From positions 62,001 to 126,000 of the forward strand of contig NZ_QUGI01000007.1 of the NCBI RefSeq assembly GCF_003478995.1: a stretch of 64,000 nucleotides of DNA, read 5' to 3'. Within the stretch, counting starts at the first letter, position 1. Each line of letters opens with the position of its first letter. Of the stretch, positions 1-8,710 are shown in pieces. The translations under genes and the position numbers were made by a program. The DNA is from Pseudoflavonifractor sp. AF19-9AC (GTDB lineage Bacteria; Bacillota; Clostridia; Oscillospirales; Oscillospiraceae). The notes under the pieces were generated by a model that did not search any database, had not been told where the DNA came from, and saw nothing but the letters and a program-made list of their open reading frames with translations.

Positions 1-1029
1 GGATCCGTTCCCGGAGGGGTACAGGGTCTCATAATCCACCGTGTGGGTCTTTAAGTAAGCCAGCCACTGCCGGCACCAGTCGCCCCGGAGATGGACGCCA
101 TCCTTGCTGGCCTCGGCGGGCAGCTCTCCGTTGGCATCCACAAACTCCGAATACAGATCCAGGAACACCACGCCCTCCTCCTGGGCCGCCTTGCGCATCA
201 GGTCGTTGTAGACCCGCAGGTGCTCGTTAGTCAGATAGCGGGACCCGCCTGTCTTCGCGATCACCCCTTCGTTCAGGGGAATGAGCCCCTGGATGTAGAT
301 GACCGCGTTGGGCTGCAGCTGGCGAATGGTCTCAATGGCGTCACAGTAGCTGTTGTAAAAGCCCTTGTCGTTGTTGTAGCCCAGCTCATTGACTCCCAGG
401 GAGAGATACACCTTTCCGTACTGCTCCAGGGCCAGGGCCTCCAGAAGAGTGTACTTTTTCCCGTCAATGGTCAGTGCCTTCTTCTCCTTCAGCTTGAAGA
501 TGGACAGGCCGTTGGAGGTCAGGTTCTTGCCGTGGCCGATGCCGCTGTAAATCATAAAGCCGTCGGTGCGGGAGTCGCCGATGAAGGCGGCGTCTGCAAA
601 GTAGCTGTTGTCCACCTCCGGACTCTCGGGCACGGGCTGGCTGAAGTCGTAAGAGCTGCCCTCCGTTCCCGGGACCTGTACTTCGCCGTGATCCGCTTTT
701 TGCTCCGGCTTGTCCTGGGCCGCTTCGGTCTCGTGAACTGGGGCGGTTTCCCCCTCCTGCTCCGGCTTGTTCTCCTGGGGCGGCTGGGGCTCCGTCGGCT
801 CAGGACTCTCTGTCCTCTGGGTGGATTCGCCCTCCCCGTCAGGTTCCGTCACATCCGGCGTTTCATTTTGGTTCTCCCGGGATACCGGCGGCTCCACCGC
901 CGTGCTCCCGCTGGTTTCCGCCGAATAGCCTCCGGCGCGGTCAGCCCGTGCACATCCTCCGGCTGCCAGCAGCCCCAGGATGCACAGGGTAAAAAGTGCC
1001 GTTCTCCAACGGCTTTGTGTGATACGCAT
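1..1029 (-). CDS. SGNH/GDSL-type hydrolase lipoprotein (3' end cut by window edge)
   Basis: 343 codons are open from an ATG preceded by GGAGGA down to base 1, so the C-terminus lies outside the window. The N-terminus is a lipoprotein signal (hydrophobic LFTLCILGLLAAGG then Cys26), followed by about 100 residues of low-complexity Glu/Pro/Thr/Gln-rich linker. The catalytic part shows the SGNH landmarks: GDSRTDG (Ser block I), GVNE (Asn block) and KDGVHL (Asp-x-x-His block V). Enzymes of this fold act as esterases or O-acetyl hydrolases on cell-surface glycans; the substrate cannot be told. The gene starts 27 bases after the ThrE C-terminal-domain gene and probably shares its transcript. Confidence 0.85.
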   Translation of the reverse strand, partial: MRITQSRWRTALFTLCILGLLAAGGCARADRAGGYSAETSGSTAVEPPVSRENQNETPDVTEPDGEGESTQRTESPEPTEPQPPQENKPEQEGETAPVHETEAAQDKPEQKADHGEVQVPGTEGSSYDFSQPVPESPEVDNSYFADAAFIGDSRTDGFMIYSGIGHGKNLTSNGLSIFKLKEKKALTIDGKKYTLLEALALEQYGKVYLSLGVNELGYNNDKGFYNSYCDAIETIRQLQPNAVIYIQGLIPLNEGVIAKTGGSRYLTNEHLRVYNDLMRKAAQEEGVVFLDLYSEFVDANGELPAEASKDGVHLRGDWCRQWLAYLKTHTVDYETLYPSGNGS

Positions 1030-1056
1030 GTGTGTCCTCCGCTTGGAATTGAGTTC

Positions 1057-1515
1057 TCAGGTCCCTCCCCGGCGGAGATGGGGCAGTAGGGCCCGCAGCA
1101 CCGAGGTGGTCAGCATGGCTCCCACCGACAGGGCGGCGGCAAAGCCAAAGGTGTGCAGCAGGGTGGACAGGAACAGCTGGGTCTCTCCCTCCACGCAGTA
1201 CTGCATGGTGTAATAGATGCCCGCCCCCGGCACCAGCGGCAGCAGAGCCACCTGGAGGTAACCCGTCACCGGACAGCGGCGGATGCGGGCCATGACCTCC
1301 GAATAAACTCCGATGACAATGGCAGCCAGAAAGGCAGCAAAGATATCTCCCATTCCAAGGCGCACCGTCAGCAAATAGGCCAGCCAGCCCAGCCCAGCCC
1401 CAAAGCCGCAGATCAGCACGCCCACGCCCTGGATGTTGAACACCAGGCCGAAGCCCACACAGGCCAAAGAGGCCCACAGGCAGGGCAGTATATAACCCGT
1501 CATAATTTCGCCCAT
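1057..1515 (-). CDS. ThrE-like exporter, small membrane subunit (DUF3815/ThrE_2 type)
   Basis: A 152-residue protein made almost wholly of hydrophobic helices (about five membrane segments), matching the C-terminal membrane half of the threonine/serine exporter family ThrE. AGGAGG lies 8 bases before the ATG. The partner half is encoded immediately upstream with a 13-base gap, so the two polypeptides together make the split-type exporter common in Firmicutes. The export substrate (Thr/Ser or another small metabolite) is inferred from the family only. Confidence 0.8.
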   Translation of the reverse strand: MGEIMTGYILPCLWASLACVGFGLVFNIQGVGVLICGFGAGLGWLAYLLTVRLGMGDIFAAFLAAIVIGVYSEVMARIRRCPVTGYLQVALLPLVPGAGIYYTMQYCVEGETQLFLSTLLHTFGFAAALSVGAMLTTSVLRALLPHLRRGGT

Positions 1516-1528
1516 TTTCCCAGCCTCC

Positions 1529-2284
1529 TCACAGATACTGCCCCAAAACCAGGGGGATGGCGGTACCCAGCGCCATGGCTGTGGCCACCAGAAGTACCTC
1601 CGCCGTGCGGTTGAGGCCGGAAAAAATGTCCCCCGCCATGATCTCCCGCATGGCGTTGGTCAGGGCCCGTCCGGGTACCAACACCATGAGGGTGCCGATG
1701 GTAATGGCCTCCAGATTTTGTCCCACACCGATCCGCACCAGCACCAGGGCCAGAACAGCCGCCACCGCGGCCTGAACCACCGTGCAGAAGAAGATGTTGG
1801 ACCCGGTCAGCCACTGGCCGTAGAGAATGCAGCCGCCCACCGCCATACCGCACAGCGCGGCGCTGATGCAGTCCCAGAAGCCTCCGCCGAAAAACAGGGC
1901 GAAAAATCCCGTGGTCATCATGTAACCCAAAAGCAGAACATAGGAGGGAAACTGCCGGCAGTTTGACAGCTGCTCCATCATCCGCTCCGCCTCCTCCACC
2001 GGGGCAGGGTCCCGACACAGCCGGCGGCACAGCTCATTGCACCGCTCCAGCAGTTCGATGTCCGTTCCGTGGGCCGGGATGCGGCACATACGGGTAATGG
2101 GGTGACCCTGGGGGGTAGTGACACTGACGATGAGGCAGTTGGGAATGGCAAAGATCTGGGGGTCCAGGCCGTAGGCCTTCAGAAGCCGTTCCACCGACTC
2201 CTCCACCCGGTAGATCTCTGCGCCGCTTTCCATCAGCCTGCGGCCCAGCTCCACGCCCAGGTTCAGCAGCTTATCATAATCCAT
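1529..2284 (-). CDS. ThrE-like exporter, N-terminal-domain subunit (DUF1212)
   Basis: The start is placed at the ATG giving MDYDKLLNLG; an upstream in-frame extension has no ribosome site, while AGAGGGG precedes this ATG. The first ~110 residues are the soluble DUF1212 part (RRLMESGAEIYRVEESVERL, IPNCLIVSV), followed by about five membrane helices. It pairs with the small ThrE_2 subunit directly downstream. Family role: export of threonine/serine or similar metabolites across the cytoplasmic membrane. It begins a unit that reads on into the SGNH lipoprotein gene. Confidence 0.82.
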   Translation of the reverse strand: MDYDKLLNLGVELGRRLMESGAEIYRVEESVERLLKAYGLDPQIFAIPNCLIVSVTTPQGHPITRMCRIPAHGTDIELLERCNELCRRLCRDPAPVEEAERMMEQLSNCRQFPSYVLLLGYMMTTGFFALFFGGGFWDCISAALCGMAVGGCILYGQWLTGSNIFFCTVVQAAVAAVLALVLVRIGVGQNLEAITIGTLMVLVPGRALTNAMREIMAGDIFSGLNRTAEVLLVATAMALGTAIPLVLGQYL

Positions 2285-2403
2285 GAAAGGTTCCCCTCTC
2301 TTTAGACAGAATATCATGTTTCCCGGAAAAAACAAGGGACAAGGGGGTTACAGTTTCTCCTTTAAAAGTAACAGCTCTGTTACGGGTTGTCCAGTCCCTC
2401 GGG

Positions 2404-2436
2404 CAAAAAAACAGCGCCGGAAATCCGACGCTGTTT
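2404..2436 (-). terminator. Rho-independent terminator of the degV gene
   Basis: The stem CAGCGTCGG / CCGGCGCTG is followed on the minus strand by a run of seven T. It lies just after the degV stop and isolates degV from the thrE genes. Confidence 0.8.
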
Positions 2437-2442
2437 GGCCGC

Positions 2443-3339
2443 TTAAAAAACGGACCGGCGCAGAATTCCCACGCCGATGGGTGTTGGGCCGGTGTGAACG
2501 CCGATGGTCACACCAATCTGATAGGGCTCCGAGACAGGTACTTCCCAGCCCCGCTCCCGCAGCCCCGCAAAGAGCTCGGCGGTAAACTGGTCGTATTCCT
2601 CCCGGTCCAGTCCAAAGCCGGTGACCACCCGCCACTGCTTCAGGTCCAGCTCCTCCCGCTCCACATAGCGATAAAAGAGCTCCCGCACCCGCTGCAGAGA
2701 CTTCTTCCGCCCCTGGGCAATGCCGTCTGAGATCAGTCCCCGGTTGTGATAGCCGATGAGGGGCTTCACCTTCAGAAGGGCTCCGGTGGTGGCCGCCGCC
2801 TTGCCAATGCGGCCGCCGTGGCGGAGGTAATCCAGGTCATTGGTGGTGAAGAAAATCCGGCCGCTCTCCCGGATGGGCTCCAGAGCCGCCACCGCCTGCT
2901 CCAGCGTGCAGCCCTGATCCCGCAGGAGGACGGCCTCCTCCACCAACTGCCCCTGAAGTACGGTGGCCAGCTGGGAGTCCATCACGTAAATCTCCGCCTG
3001 AGGATACTCCTCCAGCAACACCTCCCGGGCGTTGCGCGCCCCCTGGATGGAGCCGCTGAAGGGCTCGTTGAGGCAGATGCACAAAACCGGCACGCCCTCC
3101 CGCACCGACGGCTCAAAGGCCTCCAGATAGTCCTCCACCGTGGGCATGGAGGTTTTGGGAAAATCCCCCGGGCGCTGGGCCATCATGCGATAAAAGTCCT
3201 GACTGGTGATGTCCCGTTCCTCCCGGTAATAGGGCTCTCCCTCAAAAGCCACATAGAAGGACACCAGGGTAATCCCCATTCGGCTGGCCCGCTCCTGACC
3301 CAGATCGCAGGAGCTGTCGCTGACAATATGAAACTTCAT
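2443..3339 (-). CDS. DegV family fatty-acid-binding protein
   Basis: 298 residues from MKFHIVSDSSCD; the start is set by AAGGAG seven bases upstream. The DegV signature is clear: the N-terminal SDSSCDL, the SMPT motif in TSMPTVEDYLEAF, and the C-terminal GVTIGVHTGPTPIGVG. DegV/FakB proteins bind a fatty acid and present it to the kinase FakA; no fakA is visible nearby. A second DegV is encoded at 23607-24479, and the two are divergent in sequence, so they may have different ligand preferences. It is transcribed alone, with its own terminator. Confidence 0.88.
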   Translation of the reverse strand: MKFHIVSDSSCDLGQERASRMGITLVSFYVAFEGEPYYREERDITSQDFYRMMAQRPGDFPKTSMPTVEDYLEAFEPSVREGVPVLCICLNEPFSGSIQGARNAREVLLEEYPQAEIYVMDSQLATVLQGQLVEEAVLLRDQGCTLEQAVAALEPIRESGRIFFTTNDLDYLRHGGRIGKAAATTGALLKVKPLIGYHNRGLISDGIAQGRKKSLQRVRELFYRYVEREELDLKQWRVVTGFGLDREEYDQFTAELFAGLRERGWEVPVSEPYQIGVTIGVHTGPTPIGVGILRRSVF

Positions 3340-3639
3340 CGTTCTCTCCTTCGCTGGCATCTGTCGTCCGGCACCTGGGCAAATGGCTCCGTCCGGTTTC
3401 CCTTGACCCCTGCCGCCACGGGGGCACCGGCCTTATGATATAGTAAATATGATATACCAAATTTAAAAAATCCACAATAAGATTTCAGAAAGACGAAATT
3501 TCTTTTCCTTTTTCTTTTCTTTTTTCACTGTTCTGGCTTATTTATCCCTTTTATGTTATACTGAAGTCCCGGTTTTCAGGGCAATTACAGCTTTAGAGGG
3601 TACAATGGTGTCACATCAACGCACCGGGAGGCTTTTTAT
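3340..3639. promoter_or_regulatory. Divergent intergenic region between degV and the two-component system
   Basis: 300 bases without a gene, strikingly T- and A-rich from about 3440 to 3560 compared with the GC-rich flanks. A TATACT hexamer at 3557-3562 on the plus strand is a candidate -10 for the response-regulator gene, but no good -35 stands in front of it. No long inverted repeat was seen. Confidence 0.35.
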
Positions 3640-4335
3640 ATGCGCGTTTTAATTATTGAAGACGAGGTCCGCCTGGCCGAGACTCTGCGTCAGCTGATGA
3701 AGGAGCTGCTCTATCAGGCCGATGTGGTACACAACGGACAGGATGGGCTGGACTATGGCCTGGCAGGCCAGTACGATCTCATTCTGCTGGACGTGATGCT
3801 GCCTGGCCTGGACGGTTTCCAGGTGGCCCGGCAGCTGCGGGCGGCCCGGATCTCCACCCCCATTCTCATGCTCACAGCCCGGGATGAGGTGGCCGACAAA
3901 ATCAACGGTCTGGACTGCGGCGCCGACGACTATATGACCAAGCCCTTTGACACTGGCGAGCTGCTGGCCCGGGTTCGGGCCCTCACCCGCCGCCAGGGCG
4001 AAATTCTCAGCGATGTGCTCACCATGGGCGACCTCTCCCTGGACTGCAACTCCCACGCTCTCTCCTGCGGCGAGCGCTCCTTGCGCCTGGGCTTCAAGGA
4101 ATATGAGGTCATGCGCCTTCTGCTGGTGAACCAGGGCAGCGTCATTGCAAAGGAGACTCTGATCACCAAGGTCTGGGGTATGGAGTCGGAGGCGGAGGAC
4201 AACAATGTGGAGGTGTATATCTCCTTCCTGCGGAAAAAGCTCTCCTATCTCAACAGCAAGGTGGTCATCAGCACCATCCGTAAGGCGGGCTACTTTCTGG
4301 AAAACAGCCAGCCCCAAGAGGAACCCTCATGCTGA
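3640..4335 (+). CDS. OmpR/PhoB-family response regulator
   Basis: 231 residues. The receiver domain occupies about 1-118 with the acidic pair ED8-9, phospho-acceptor Asp51 (LILLDVMLPG), the Thr/Ala switch region (MLTARDE) and the conserved Lys (TKPF). A winged-helix output domain follows (about 130-222: LGFKEYEVMRLLL, TLITKVWGMES, VEVYISFLRKKL). GGGAGG precedes the ATG. It overlaps the kinase gene by seven bases, so the two are translationally coupled. No obvious target operon adjoins; the stimulus is unknown. Confidence 0.93.
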   Translation: MRVLIIEDEVRLAETLRQLMKELLYQADVVHNGQDGLDYGLAGQYDLILLDVMLPGLDGFQVARQLRAARISTPILMLTARDEVADKINGLDCGADDYMTKPFDTGELLARVRALTRRQGEILSDVLTMGDLSLDCNSHALSCGERSLRLGFKEYEVMRLLLVNQGSVIAKETLITKVWGMESEAEDNNVEVYISFLRKKLSYLNSKVVISTIRKAGYFLENSQPQEEPSC

Positions 4336-5573
4336 AGAAGCTGCGGCGGAAATTCATTGCCATCAACATGATTCTGGTCAGCCTGGTGCTGATCATCGTC
4401 TTCGCCTCCCTGGTATTCTCCACTGCAAAGCAGCTGGAGCAGGATGCCTTCACCGCCCTTGAAATCGCCCTGCGCTGGGAGCGTCCCGACGACCCCAGGC
4501 CCTTTACCTTTGGCCTTCCCCCACAGAATTCAGAGGGACGAAGCCGCCTCATCCCCGTGTTCTGCGTCACCGTCTCTCCGGAGGGTGACCTGGACACCCT
4601 GACCTTAGGGAACGGTGCCAATGTCTCTGACGAGGTTTTGAAGCAGGCAGTGGAGGAGGCCCTGGCCAGCGGAGAGGAGCGGGGCATTCTGGAGGAGATG
4701 GGTCTGCGCTTCCGGGTCCGCACCATCTCCGATGGCAGCCGCATCGCCTTCTCCGACATGAGCTGGGAGCGCTCCTCTCTCACCCGCCTGATTCTCACCT
4801 CGCTGCTGACGGGACTGGCTGCCATGGTGTGCTTCTTCCTCATCAGTGTTCTCCTCTCCCGCCTGGCCCTCCGCCCGGTGGAGCGGGCCTGGGAACAGCA
4901 GAACCAATTTGTGGCCGACGCCTCCCACGAGCTGAAGACCCCCGTCACCGTCATCCTGGCCAACACGGGAATCGTGCTCTCCCACTCCGACCAGTCGGTG
5001 TCCGACAACCAAAAATGGCTGGAATATATCCAGGCGGAGGGGCAGCGGATGAAGGCCTTGGTGGAGGATCTGCTTTTTCTGGCCAAAAACGACGCGGCCG
5101 GACTTCCCGCCACCCGAACTATCAATTTCAGCGATCTGACCGAGGGGTGCCTGCTCCGCTTTGAGTCGGTGGCCTTTGAGCAGGGGGTGGAACTCACCAG
5201 CCAAGTGACCCCCGGCCTTACTCTGGTTGGGGACAGGGCCAGTCTGGAGCGGCTTGTGATAATCCTGCTGGACAACGCCATCAAATATGCCGGTCGGGGC
5301 GGCACAGTCTCCCTTTGTCTGGAGCAACAGCAGGACCGGGGGGTACTGACCATGGTCAATTCCGGTCCCCCCATCCCTGCGGAGCATCTGCCCCACCTGT
5401 TTGAGCGCTTTTACCGGGCGGACAGCTCCCGCAGCCGGGACCAGGGCGGCTATGGCCTGGGATTGCCCATTGCTCAGGCAGTGGCCCAGGCCCACCGGGG
5501 CTCCATTACGGTAACCAGCAGCGCCGCCCAGGGCACCGTGTTTACCGTAACCCTCCCTTTGACACGCTCCTGA
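4329..5573 (+). CDS. Membrane-bound sensor histidine kinase
   Basis: 414 residues: membrane helix 1 (about 10-33), an extracytoplasmic sensor region of about 120 residues with no recognised fold, membrane helix 2 (about 155-180), then the dimerisation/phospho-acceptor box ASHELKTPVTV (His near residue 202) and the HATPase domain with N box (LLDNAIKYAG) and GYGLGLPIAQ. There is little or no HAMP linker between helix 2 and the H box. It partners the response regulator it overlaps and ends just before a strong terminator. Confidence 0.93.
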   Translation: MLKKLRRKFIAINMILVSLVLIIVFASLVFSTAKQLEQDAFTALEIALRWERPDDPRPFTFGLPPQNSEGRSRLIPVFCVTVSPEGDLDTLTLGNGANVSDEVLKQAVEEALASGEERGILEEMGLRFRVRTISDGSRIAFSDMSWERSSLTRLILTSLLTGLAAMVCFFLISVLLSRLALRPVERAWEQQNQFVADASHELKTPVTVILANTGIVLSHSDQSVSDNQKWLEYIQAEGQRMKALVEDLLFLAKNDAAGLPATRTINFSDLTEGCLLRFESVAFEQGVELTSQVTPGLTLVGDRASLERLVIILLDNAIKYAGRGGTVSLCLEQQQDRGVLTMVNSGPPIPAEHLPHLFERFYRADSSRSRDQGGYGLGLPIAQAVAQAHRGSITVTSSAAQGTVFTVTLPLTRS

Positions 5574-5590
5574 TCATTGAGCTATACAGA

Positions 5591-5627
5591 AAAGCCCCCG
5601 CGCTTTGTGGCGCGGGGGCTCTTTCTT
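5591..5627 (+). terminator. Terminator between histidine kinase and convergent lipoprotein gene
   Basis: An 11-bp GC stem (AGCCCCCGCG / CGCGGGGGCT) with loop TTTGTG is followed by CTTTCTT. Its symmetry suggests it can serve both converging units. Confidence 0.85.
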
Positions 5628-5651
5628 ATTCCGCAGCGTCAGACAGAGTTC

Positions 5652-6623
5652 TTACTTCCAAAAGATATCGATGGCTTTCTCGTCCAGCTCGTGGGGCAGC
5701 TCCGCTCCCTGGAGGGCCAGCGCCTCGTCCAGCTCGTCCCGCTTCATGCTCTGGGTCACATAGGGACGCAGGTCCTCAGCGGTGTAGTTCTCCTCGGGAT
5801 CGAGACGCAGGAACACGGTGATGCTGTTCTCATTCTCCAGCACGGAGCAGGCTCCGTACTCCGTGCCCCGGAGCACCTCCATGGCGCCCTCGCTCAGGTT
5901 GGCCTCCCAGTTGTCCGGAGTATAGAGGTTGGCGTAGACATAGCTGTCCAGATCGTCCTCCTCCCACTCCCGGCCGGTCAGCGCCAGCACCTGGGGAAGC
6001 TCGGCCTTGGCCGCTGCCCGCAGGCTGTTTCTGTCTCCAGCGGCCTGTTGGATCCGCTGGGCGGCACTGAGGGCCTGCTCCCGCACCGAAGCGTCCGTTT
6101 CTCCCTCCTCCCCGCTCAGAGGCAGGTAGACGCACACGCCGTAGTAGAGCTGCTCCCGGGCGTAGGACAAAATCTCCTCCTCCGACACCGGCTGCTCTCC
6201 GTCCGCTCCATACACCATGGTGAGCAGGTTGTCCTCCCGATAGAGGTTGGCCACATACTCTTCCAGAGTGGCCTCATCCACTCCGTTCTCCTCCATCTCC
6301 GCCTGGGACTGCTGCCAGATGGTGGGGGCATACTGGTCCACATAGGCCTGGCCCTCCTCCCCCAGCTCACCGCCCAGCTGCTGGAAGCGTGCCTCCACGG
6401 CGGCATAGTGCTCCATCTCCGCCAGCACGGCCTGGCGCAGCTCCTTCTCCCCGGCATCTGGGTTGGCCCGGGTCACATTCAGCTGAAGCAGTCGATAGAG
6501 CTTGCCGCTGAAGGTGGTCTCACCAATGGAGCCCACGGTCTCCGGATCGGGCTGAGAGGTTCCGCAGGCGGTAACCGACAGCAGCATCAGGCCGCACAGC
6601 ATGAGGGATAAAACTCGTTTCAT
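5652..6623 (-). CDS. Lipoprotein of unknown function, SurA-like helical region
   Basis: 323 residues with a clear lipobox (LMLLSVTAC, Cys20) and AAGGAG before the ATG. The mature protein is mainly helical and Glu-rich. Segments such as YVDQYAPTIWQQSQAEMEENGVDEATLEEYV resemble the N-terminal chaperone part of SurA/PrsA-type foldases, and the tail DLRPYVTQSMKRDELDEAL fits that too, but no parvulin (rotamase) domain is evident. A role as an extracytoplasmic folding factor is a weak inference. The AEC permease gene lies 27 bases upstream, so the two are likely co-transcribed. Confidence 0.6.
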   Translation of the reverse strand: MKRVLSLMLCGLMLLSVTACGTSQPDPETVGSIGETTFSGKLYRLLQLNVTRANPDAGEKELRQAVLAEMEHYAAVEARFQQLGGELGEEGQAYVDQYAPTIWQQSQAEMEENGVDEATLEEYVANLYREDNLLTMVYGADGEQPVSEEEILSYAREQLYYGVCVYLPLSGEEGETDASVREQALSAAQRIQQAAGDRNSLRAAAKAELPQVLALTGREWEEDDLDSYVYANLYTPDNWEANLSEGAMEVLRGTEYGACSVLENENSITVFLRLDPEENYTAEDLRPYVTQSMKRDELDEALALQGAELPHELDEKAIDIFWK

Positions 6624-6650
6624 GGTATGCTCTCCTTTTGAACACTGGGG

Positions 6651-7577
6651 TTAGGCCACCGCATAGGCCGCAATGGCGGCAAACAGGGCCATGGTACAAA
6701 TGGTATGCGCCGAGAGGGTAGTGGAAATATACTCGCCGTCCTCACCCACATCGGCAAAGAGAGGAATGATGAAAGGCGCGGGCAGGGAATAGAGCACCAT
6801 CAGAGCCAGCATCAAATCCTTGGAGAAGGGAATGATGCGGAACACCACTGTGCTCACCAGCACCAGCAGGCCGCCCATGACCAGCAGGCGCAGCGCCACC
6901 GTGGTGAGCACCGGCCGCAGCAGGCGGCGGCTCAGGTTCAGCTCATAGCCCACCACCAGCAGCACCAGGGCGCTGGTGGGCGCGGTGATCATGGCAATAA
7001 TCTGCCGCACCAGCTCGCCCAGCTGGCTGGACAGCACCAGGCCGCCCACACCCGTGGCACCCAGAATAATGCCCAGCAGCATACCCAGGAAGCAGCGGTT
7101 GCCCGCCATGATTTTCACCATGTCCTTGGGGCTCAATGCGCCGCCGTCTACCGCCTTCAGGGTGCCCAGGAAGGCGGTGTAGGCAAAGACGGTCTGGCCC
7201 AGGTCCACGGCGGCAAAGCCGCTCTGCTCACCGGTGAGAAGGCCATACAGGGCATAGCCCAGCATCCCGCCCTCGGCACTGGCCATCAGGAAGGGGAAGA
7301 ACCGGCCATAGGGCGCCACCAGACGGCGCAGCCCGAAGCCAATGGCCAGAGCAATTCCAAAGCCTGCATAGACTGCCACAAACAGCAGAACCACCGTCAT
7401 GCTGTACTGGGCGGTGAAAAAGGCGTTGAACAGCACCACTGGCAGAAGAATATCTCCGATGACCGACTTGATGCCCGCCAGGCCCTGCAGGTCAAAGACC
7501 TGTGTTCGGTTGCTCCAGCACCCGATCCCCAGCAGAATCAGCACGGGCAAAACCATCTCTGCGACGCGCAGCAGCAT
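6651..7577 (-). CDS. AEC-family permease (auxin efflux carrier type)
   Basis: 308 residues with about ten hydrophobic helices in the two-bundle AEC arrangement and no signal peptide. GGAGAGG precedes the ATG. It resembles the malonate/organic-acid permeases of this family; the substrate is unknown. It lies downstream of lsrF but a hairpin at 7613-7638 separates them, so membership of the AI-2 locus is doubtful. It probably forms one unit with the downstream lipoprotein. Confidence 0.8.
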   Translation of the reverse strand: MLLRVAEMVLPVLILLGIGCWSNRTQVFDLQGLAGIKSVIGDILLPVVLFNAFFTAQYSMTVVLLFVAVYAGFGIALAIGFGLRRLVAPYGRFFPFLMASAEGGMLGYALYGLLTGEQSGFAAVDLGQTVFAYTAFLGTLKAVDGGALSPKDMVKIMAGNRCFLGMLLGIILGATGVGGLVLSSQLGELVRQIIAMITAPTSALVLLVVGYELNLSRRLLRPVLTTVALRLLVMGGLLVLVSTVVFRIIPFSKDLMLALMVLYSLPAPFIIPLFADVGEDGEYISTTLSAHTICTMALFAAIAAYAVA

Positions 7578-7612
7578 ATTGCACCTCTCCTTTACCCATT
7601 CAAAATGGAAAT

Positions 7613-7638
7613 GGGGGCAGGCCCCATGGCCTGCCCCC
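7613..7638 (-). terminator. Hairpin after lsrF
   Basis: A perfect 11-bp stem GGGGGCAGGCC / GGCCTGCCCCC with loop CCAT lies 14 bases past the lsrF stop. The following tract on the minus strand is only moderately T-rich, so read-through to the AEC gene is possible. Confidence 0.6.
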
Positions 7639-7651
7639 TCTGTCTCCAGTG

Positions 7652-8533
7652 TTATCCGTTGATGCTGTCGAGGTAGAACTCGTAAGCTTCCTTGTCGGTG
7701 AAGCCCTCGTGGACAACCTTGTTGACCGCCATGGCCATCTCTACGGGATGCTCGCTCTGGAAAATGTTGCGGCCCATATCGACGCCGCGGGCGCCCTTCT
7801 GAATGACCTCGTAGGCCAGAGTCAGAGCGTCAGCCTCAGCCAGCTTCTTGCCGCCGGCCACCACGATGGGCACGGGGCAGGCAGCCACGACCTCTTCAAA
7901 CTTGTCGCAGTTGTAGGTCTTCACGATCTGGCAGCCCATCTCAGCAATGATGCGGGTGGCCAGCTTGAAGAAGCGATCGGTACGCTCCATGTCCTTGCCC
8001 ACAGCGCACACGCCCAGGGTGGGAACGCTGTAACGCATACCGGCGTTAATGACCTGGTTCAGGTTGTCCAGGCTGGACATCTGACCGTCGGCGCCGATGA
8101 AGGTCTGAACGGCCATGCAGTCGGCGTTCATGCGGATGGAGTCCTCAATGTCCACGGCCACGACCTCGTGGCTCAGGTCATCCTGCAGCATGCTGGAGCC
8201 GGAGGTGACGCGCAGCGCAATGGCGTTGGTCAGCTCGGGGGGGCAGCAGGTGCGGATGGCGCCGCGGGTGCCCATGAAGCAGTCAACATAGGGGGCCAGC
8301 TTGGGCAGCAGCAGGTCCAGACGCTCCAGACCGGCAGTGCTTCCCATAAAATAGCCGTGGTCAAAGGCAAACATCACAGTGTTGCCGCTCTTGGGATTGA
8401 AGATGTTGGCCAGGTGGCGCTTCATGCCCCACTCCAGGCTGTTGGAACCCTTGAGATAAAACCCGTTCTGATTGGCAAACGGTACGTTAACATGATAATC
8501 CTTCGCGACCTTCAGGCCCTGCAGATCTGCCAT
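7652..8533 (-). CDS. lsrF: 3-hydroxy-5-phosphonooxypentane-2,4-dione thiolase LsrF
   Basis: 293 residues, AAAGGAGG before the ATG. It is a class I aldolase-fold protein close to enterobacterial LsrF along its whole length: the N-terminus MADLQGLKVAKDY, IFNPKSGNTVMFAFDHGYF, GVGKDMER, the Schiff-base lysine region MGCQIVKTY, and GARGVDMGRNIFQS. LsrF transfers an acetyl group from the isomerised phospho-AI-2 to CoA, ending AI-2 signal processing. It is the last gene of the lsrACDBF unit, separated from lsrB by a stretch of hairpins that may tune its expression. Confidence 0.92.
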   Translation of the reverse strand: MADLQGLKVAKDYHVNVPFANQNGFYLKGSNSLEWGMKRHLANIFNPKSGNTVMFAFDHGYFMGSTAGLERLDLLLPKLAPYVDCFMGTRGAIRTCCPPELTNAIALRVTSGSSMLQDDLSHEVVAVDIEDSIRMNADCMAVQTFIGADGQMSSLDNLNQVINAGMRYSVPTLGVCAVGKDMERTDRFFKLATRIIAEMGCQIVKTYNCDKFEEVVAACPVPIVVAGGKKLAEADALTLAYEVIQKGARGVDMGRNIFQSEHPVEMAMAVNKVVHEGFTDKEAYEFYLDSING

Positions 8534-8583
8534 AATAGTTTCCTCCTTTAAACTATGTATCCAATGATACAGTTGGACAAGTA

Positions 8584-8680
8584 AGCGGAATGCTCCGCTC
8601 CCGCAGGCGCACGAACGTCATGCGTCTGCGGCAGCGGAGCACGGCCAGAGGCCGTGCTCCGGAAGAGGTACTCCTCTTCT
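8584..8680. repeat. Three consecutive hairpins between lsrB and lsrF
   Basis: Within the 177-base gap are AGCGGA/TCCGCT (8584-8599), a perfect 11-bp stem GGAGCACGGCC/GGCCGTGCTCC (8636-8660) and GAAGAG/CTCTTC (8662-8679). None has a strong T tail in the direction of lsrF. They may act as a partial terminator or as 3' protection of the lsrB message, which would give more binding protein than LsrF. Confidence 0.5.
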
Positions 8681-8710
8681 TATTATGCGCCTTTTTCAGT
8701 GCGATTGCAA

